Shown: piece by piece, positions 13,060 through 14,072 of the stretch | Numbering within the stretch: the first letter of the stretch is position 1 | How the letters are laid out: each line of letters begins with the position of its first letter | NCBI GenBank assembly: GCA_964647545.1 | Contig: CAZYHS010000029.1 | Location: 1-14,072, forward strand | Origin: CAZYHS01 sp964647545 | GTDB taxonomy: Bacteria > UBA10199 > GCA-002796325 > 1-14-0-20-49-13 | Length of the DNA stretch: 14,072 nt | Reading direction: 5' to 3' | Translations under genes and position numbers: made by a program | The notes under the pieces: model-generated | What the model saw: only the letters and a program-made list of their open reading frames with translations | What the model was told of the DNA's origin: nothing | Databases searched by the model: none

Positions 13060-14070
13060 TCAACCTTCGTGATTCACGTCGAGCTGGCGGGTTTTAATTC
13101 CGGCTTCTTTGAGAAGTTGCATCGGAACTTTTTCCATCGGGTAGGCCTGACTGTAAACAACTTCGATAAGCCCAGAGTTAATGATGAGTTTTGTGCAGCG
13201 CAGGCACGGGCTGTAGGTCGTGTAGATCGACGCCCCCGCGATTCGCACTCCGTGATATGCGGCCTGCGCAATTGCATTTTCTTCGGCGTGCGCGCAAAGA
13301 CATTCGTCGAGATGTTCGCCCGATTTTCCGAAAGTGTGGCAGCGCGGACAGCCGCCTTCGTTACAGTTCTTAATCCCGCGCGGCGTGCCGTTGTAGCCGG
13401 TTGCTATGATGCGGTGGTCGCGGACAATAACGGCTGCGACTTTGCGCTTGATGCAGTTCGACCTAAGCGCCGCGACTTTCGCGATCTGCATGAAATATTC
13501 GTCCCAAGACGGGCGGGTGATGTTTGCCGAAAGTGCGCGCAAAACCTGCCTTAGGTCGTCGTGTAGTTCGTCGATGGTGCCGTTGTTTTCAACTTTTGCG
13601 TCGCTCATTTCGCAGGTGCGGTTGAGCTGTTGCGAATTGGGGTCGTTGCTGCCAGCTTCGGCAACTTCAAGTTTTAGAAATGTATCGTAGTCCTGTGGAT
13701 CGTTTTCGCGCGCGCGGAGTTTGATGCGGTCGAACCTGATTTTCGGGTCGGCGTCGATCATGAGCAGGTAAAAATCTTTACGTCGGCGCATCGCTTCGAC
13801 CTCGAACGGGTTGCGGATCGAATCGACGACATAATTTTTTTCGGGGTCGAGCTTTGCAAGCACTCTGTCGGCTAAAACCGAGGGCCCAAGTCGCGTGCGA
13901 AGGTCGTTGGCCGTTCGAATTAAGTTGTCGCGCGTGATCTGTTCGCCGCGCGAGGTTATTTCGTCGCGAACTCCGTCGGAGAGGGAATGATAATGATATC
14001 CCATGCTCTTTAAAAAGTCGGAGACAACGCCTTTGCCACAGCCGTTCTTACCTGTTAGTCCGATTATCAT
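13060..14070 (-). CDS. P-loop kinase-like domain fused to dCMP deaminase
   Basis: The 336-residue product has two domains. Residues 1-180 are a nucleotide/CoaE-like P-loop kinase with an intact Walker A (GLTGKNGCGKG, 4-14, K13), DSIRNPFEVEAM at 83-94, and NNGTIDELHDDLRQVL closing the fold. Residues 186-336 are a dCMP deaminase: RPSWDEYFM entry, substrate motif GYNGTP (225-230), catalytic zinc site H261-A-E263 with C289 and C292 (SPCLRC), and extra cysteines C236, C241, C244, C257, C259 for a second metal. The whole order and the segments RPSWDxYFM and ATGYNGTPR...GGCPRC closely follow yeast Dcd1. It converts dCMP to dUMP for dTMP synthesis; a related fusion, AvcD of Vibrio, is antiviral. MIIGLTG fits a native start, but only two bases remain upstream. 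Confidence 0.93.
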   Translation of the reverse strand: MIIGLTGKNGCGKGVVSDFLKSMGYHYHSLSDGVRDEITSRGEQITRDNLIRTANDLRTRLGPSVLADRVLAKLDPEKNYVVDSIRNPFEVEAMRRRKDFYLLMIDADPKIRFDRIKLRARENDPQDYDTFLKLEVAEAGSNDPNSQQLNRTCEMSDAKVENNGTIDELHDDLRQVLRALSANITRPSWDEYFMQIAKVAALRSNCIKRKVAAVIVRDHRIIATGYNGTPRGIKNCNEGGCPRCHTFGKSGEHLDECLCAHAEENAIAQAAYHGVRIAGASIYTTYSPCLRCTKLIINSGLIEVVYSQAYPMEKVPMQLLKEAGIKTRQLDVNHEG

Positions 14071-14072
14071 GG

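Noticed and set aside
13060..14070. Calling the deaminase fusion an AvcD antiphage gene outright
   Set aside because: The protein is shorter than Vibrio AvcD, is closest in visible motifs to yeast Dcd1, and the upstream side where an RNA antitoxin would lie is outside the window.

Overview
The window looks like a scaffold piece from an uncultivated, Gram-negative-type bacterium. The reasons are a run of 100 N inside it, a complete-looking respiratory operon, a PilZ (cyclic-di-GMP) protein and a small protein with a clear Sec signal peptide. Nothing here fixes the phylum. Base composition is fairly balanced, and codon use looks similar in all the genes.

Layout. (1) 45-971, plus strand: a CDF-family divalent-cation exporter with a short Cys-rich tail. 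(2) 958-1551, minus strand: a two-gene unit with its own sigma70-like promoter, encoding a 72-residue protein with an Sm/LSm-like strand pattern and a 123-residue exported protein whose end overlaps the CDF gene tail to tail. (3) 1709-2026, plus: a single-domain PilZ protein. A perfect 16-bp palindrome lies in the divergent gap between units 2 and 3. (4) 2112-12365, plus: the operon for NADH:quinone oxidoreductase (complex I), in the order nuoA, B, C, D, [100-N gap], H, I, J, K, L, M, N. All visible subunits are full length and keep their cluster ligands and proton-channel residues. The NADH-dehydrogenase module (nuoE, F, G) is not visible. It is either in the gap or missing, as in the 11-subunit complexes that take electrons from another donor. 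(5) 12366-13059: about 690 bases without a convincing gene, densely packed with palindromic and inverted repeats. (6) 13060-14070, minus, convergent with nuo: a P-loop kinase-like domain fused to a dCMP deaminase, the architecture of yeast Dcd1 and of the AvcD antiphage deaminases.

How the parts relate. The nuo products form one membrane complex: B, C, D and I carry the peripheral arm with clusters N6a, N6b and N2, while A, H, J, K, L, M and N form the membrane arm. The genes are tightly packed, with ATGA or TAATG overlaps at K and M. Three junctions are exceptions and hold repeats: A/B has five tandem 9-nt units, C/D has two palindromic repeats, and I/J has a partial palindromic repeat. One of the C/D palindromes recurs just after nuoN, so the same repeat families have entered several intergenic sites.

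The most unusual part is the 12366-13059 interval. It has a 276-bp nested inverted repeat (12739-13014), an extra copy of its arm at 12469, and three other small palindrome families. It resembles a non-autonomous (MITE- or REP-like) element or the relic of a repeated gene end. No transposase is encoded in the window.
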